The notes beneath the pieces are model-generated. The model ran no database searches. It was not told the origin of the DNA and worked only from the letters and a program-made list of their open reading frames with translations. A DNA stretch of 32,840 bases from Bordetella parapertussis (GTDB lineage: Bacteria; Pseudomonadota; Gammaproteobacteria; Burkholderiales; SG8-41): assembly GCA_945864585.1 (NCBI GenBank), contig CAMBCF010000055.1:1-32840 (forward strand). Reading direction: 5' to 3'. How positions within the stretch are numbered: position 1 is the first letter of the stretch; every line of letters starts with the position of its first letter. A program made the translations under genes and the position numbers. Of this stretch, positions 32,714 to 32,840 are shown one piece after another.

Positions 32714-32840
32714 ATGAGCGCAATCGAACCGGGGTTGATCGAGAAATTGCAGAAGCTGCCGCCGCAGCGCCAGGCGGAGGCGAGGGATTTTGTGGAGTTT
32801 CTGGCCGCGCGCGAGGACCGCGCCGCCGCCGCCGCGCGTC
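32714..32840 (+). CDS. Small DUF2281/VapB-like antitoxin protein, 5' part (runs off the window)
   Basis: Forty-two residues are visible from ATG 32714. 'LIEKLQKLPPQRQAEARDFVEFLAARE' shortened: the pattern L-P-P-x-R-Q-A-E-A-x-D-F-V-E-F-L is that of DUF2281-type proteins, usually 65-85 residues long and placed before PIN or other toxin genes. The last bases are a run of GCC repeats encoding alanines. The shared 12-base leader and its place behind other toxin-antitoxin remnants support an antitoxin role. The partner, if any, lies outside the window. Confidence 0.6.
   Translation, partial: MSAIEPGLIEKLQKLPPQRQAEARDFVEFLAAREDRAAAAAR

Overview
The window looks like a chromosomal segment of a GC-rich betaproteobacterium (Burkholderiales/Nitrosomonadales-like). 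This is inferred from the neighbourhood of mltD, a yafS-type methyltransferase, rnhA and dnaQ, from a Bug-family (TctC) solute receptor, and from the general gene style. No rRNA, CRISPR array or prophage was seen.

Layout. (1) 1-5651: the tail of an ABC ATPase gene, then a complete yejABEF-type peptide importer operon on the + strand, every junction overlapping or nearly so. (2) 5652-6542: a scar with the remnant of a FecR-domain gene, the 3' end of an insertion-sequence transposase, and the 5' end of a secreted-protein gene facing the other way. (3) 6543-12089: housekeeping block with mltD (-), a methyltransferase, rnhA and dnaQ (+), then nudC-tal (-). (4) 12213-16734: + strand, a di-heme peroxidase, a nitronate monooxygenase-like enzyme and a Gfo/Idh/MocA oxidoreductase as a probable operon, then an HD-GYP response regulator. 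(5) 16809-24671: an acyl-CoA/organic-acid region with a medium-chain dehydrogenase/reductase, two paralogous acyl-CoA synthetases (the second broken by one stop codon), an enoyl-CoA hydratase-like protein, a Bug receptor, a VOC-fold protein, a 39-residue VOC remnant and an unknown protein. (6) 24741-24815: tRNA-Val(CAC). (7) 25049-29936: a DadA-type FAD oxidase, a second Gfo/Idh/MocA protein, a gamma-glutamyltransferase homologue without a signal peptide, and a polysaccharide deacetylase. (8) 30011-31420: gltX. (9) 31421-32840: a strip of small toxin-antitoxin genes and remnants running off the window edge.

How the genes work together. The Yej importer brings in short peptides. The gamma-glutamyltransferase homologue and the D-amino-acid dehydrogenase-like enzyme could act on amino-acid or peptidoglycan-type compounds, but this link is only inferred from proximity. 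Region 5 reads as uptake (Bug protein), CoA activation (synthetases), and side-chain processing (hydratase, reductase, VOC protein) of an unknown carboxylic acid. In its lower half the genes are coupled by four-base ATGA overlaps, so the stop codon in the leading synthetase could affect the genes behind it.

I did not find a convincing new defence or regulatory system. The most notable features are signs of gene decay: an acyl-CoA synthetase with one in-frame TAA, a 39-codon VOC remnant that keeps its overlapping start, a gene pair broken around an IS end, and a toxin-antitoxin strip with an N-terminally shortened antitoxin, a truncated PIN toxin and a frameshifted BrnT, with a shared 12-base leader in front of two of the antitoxin-like genes.
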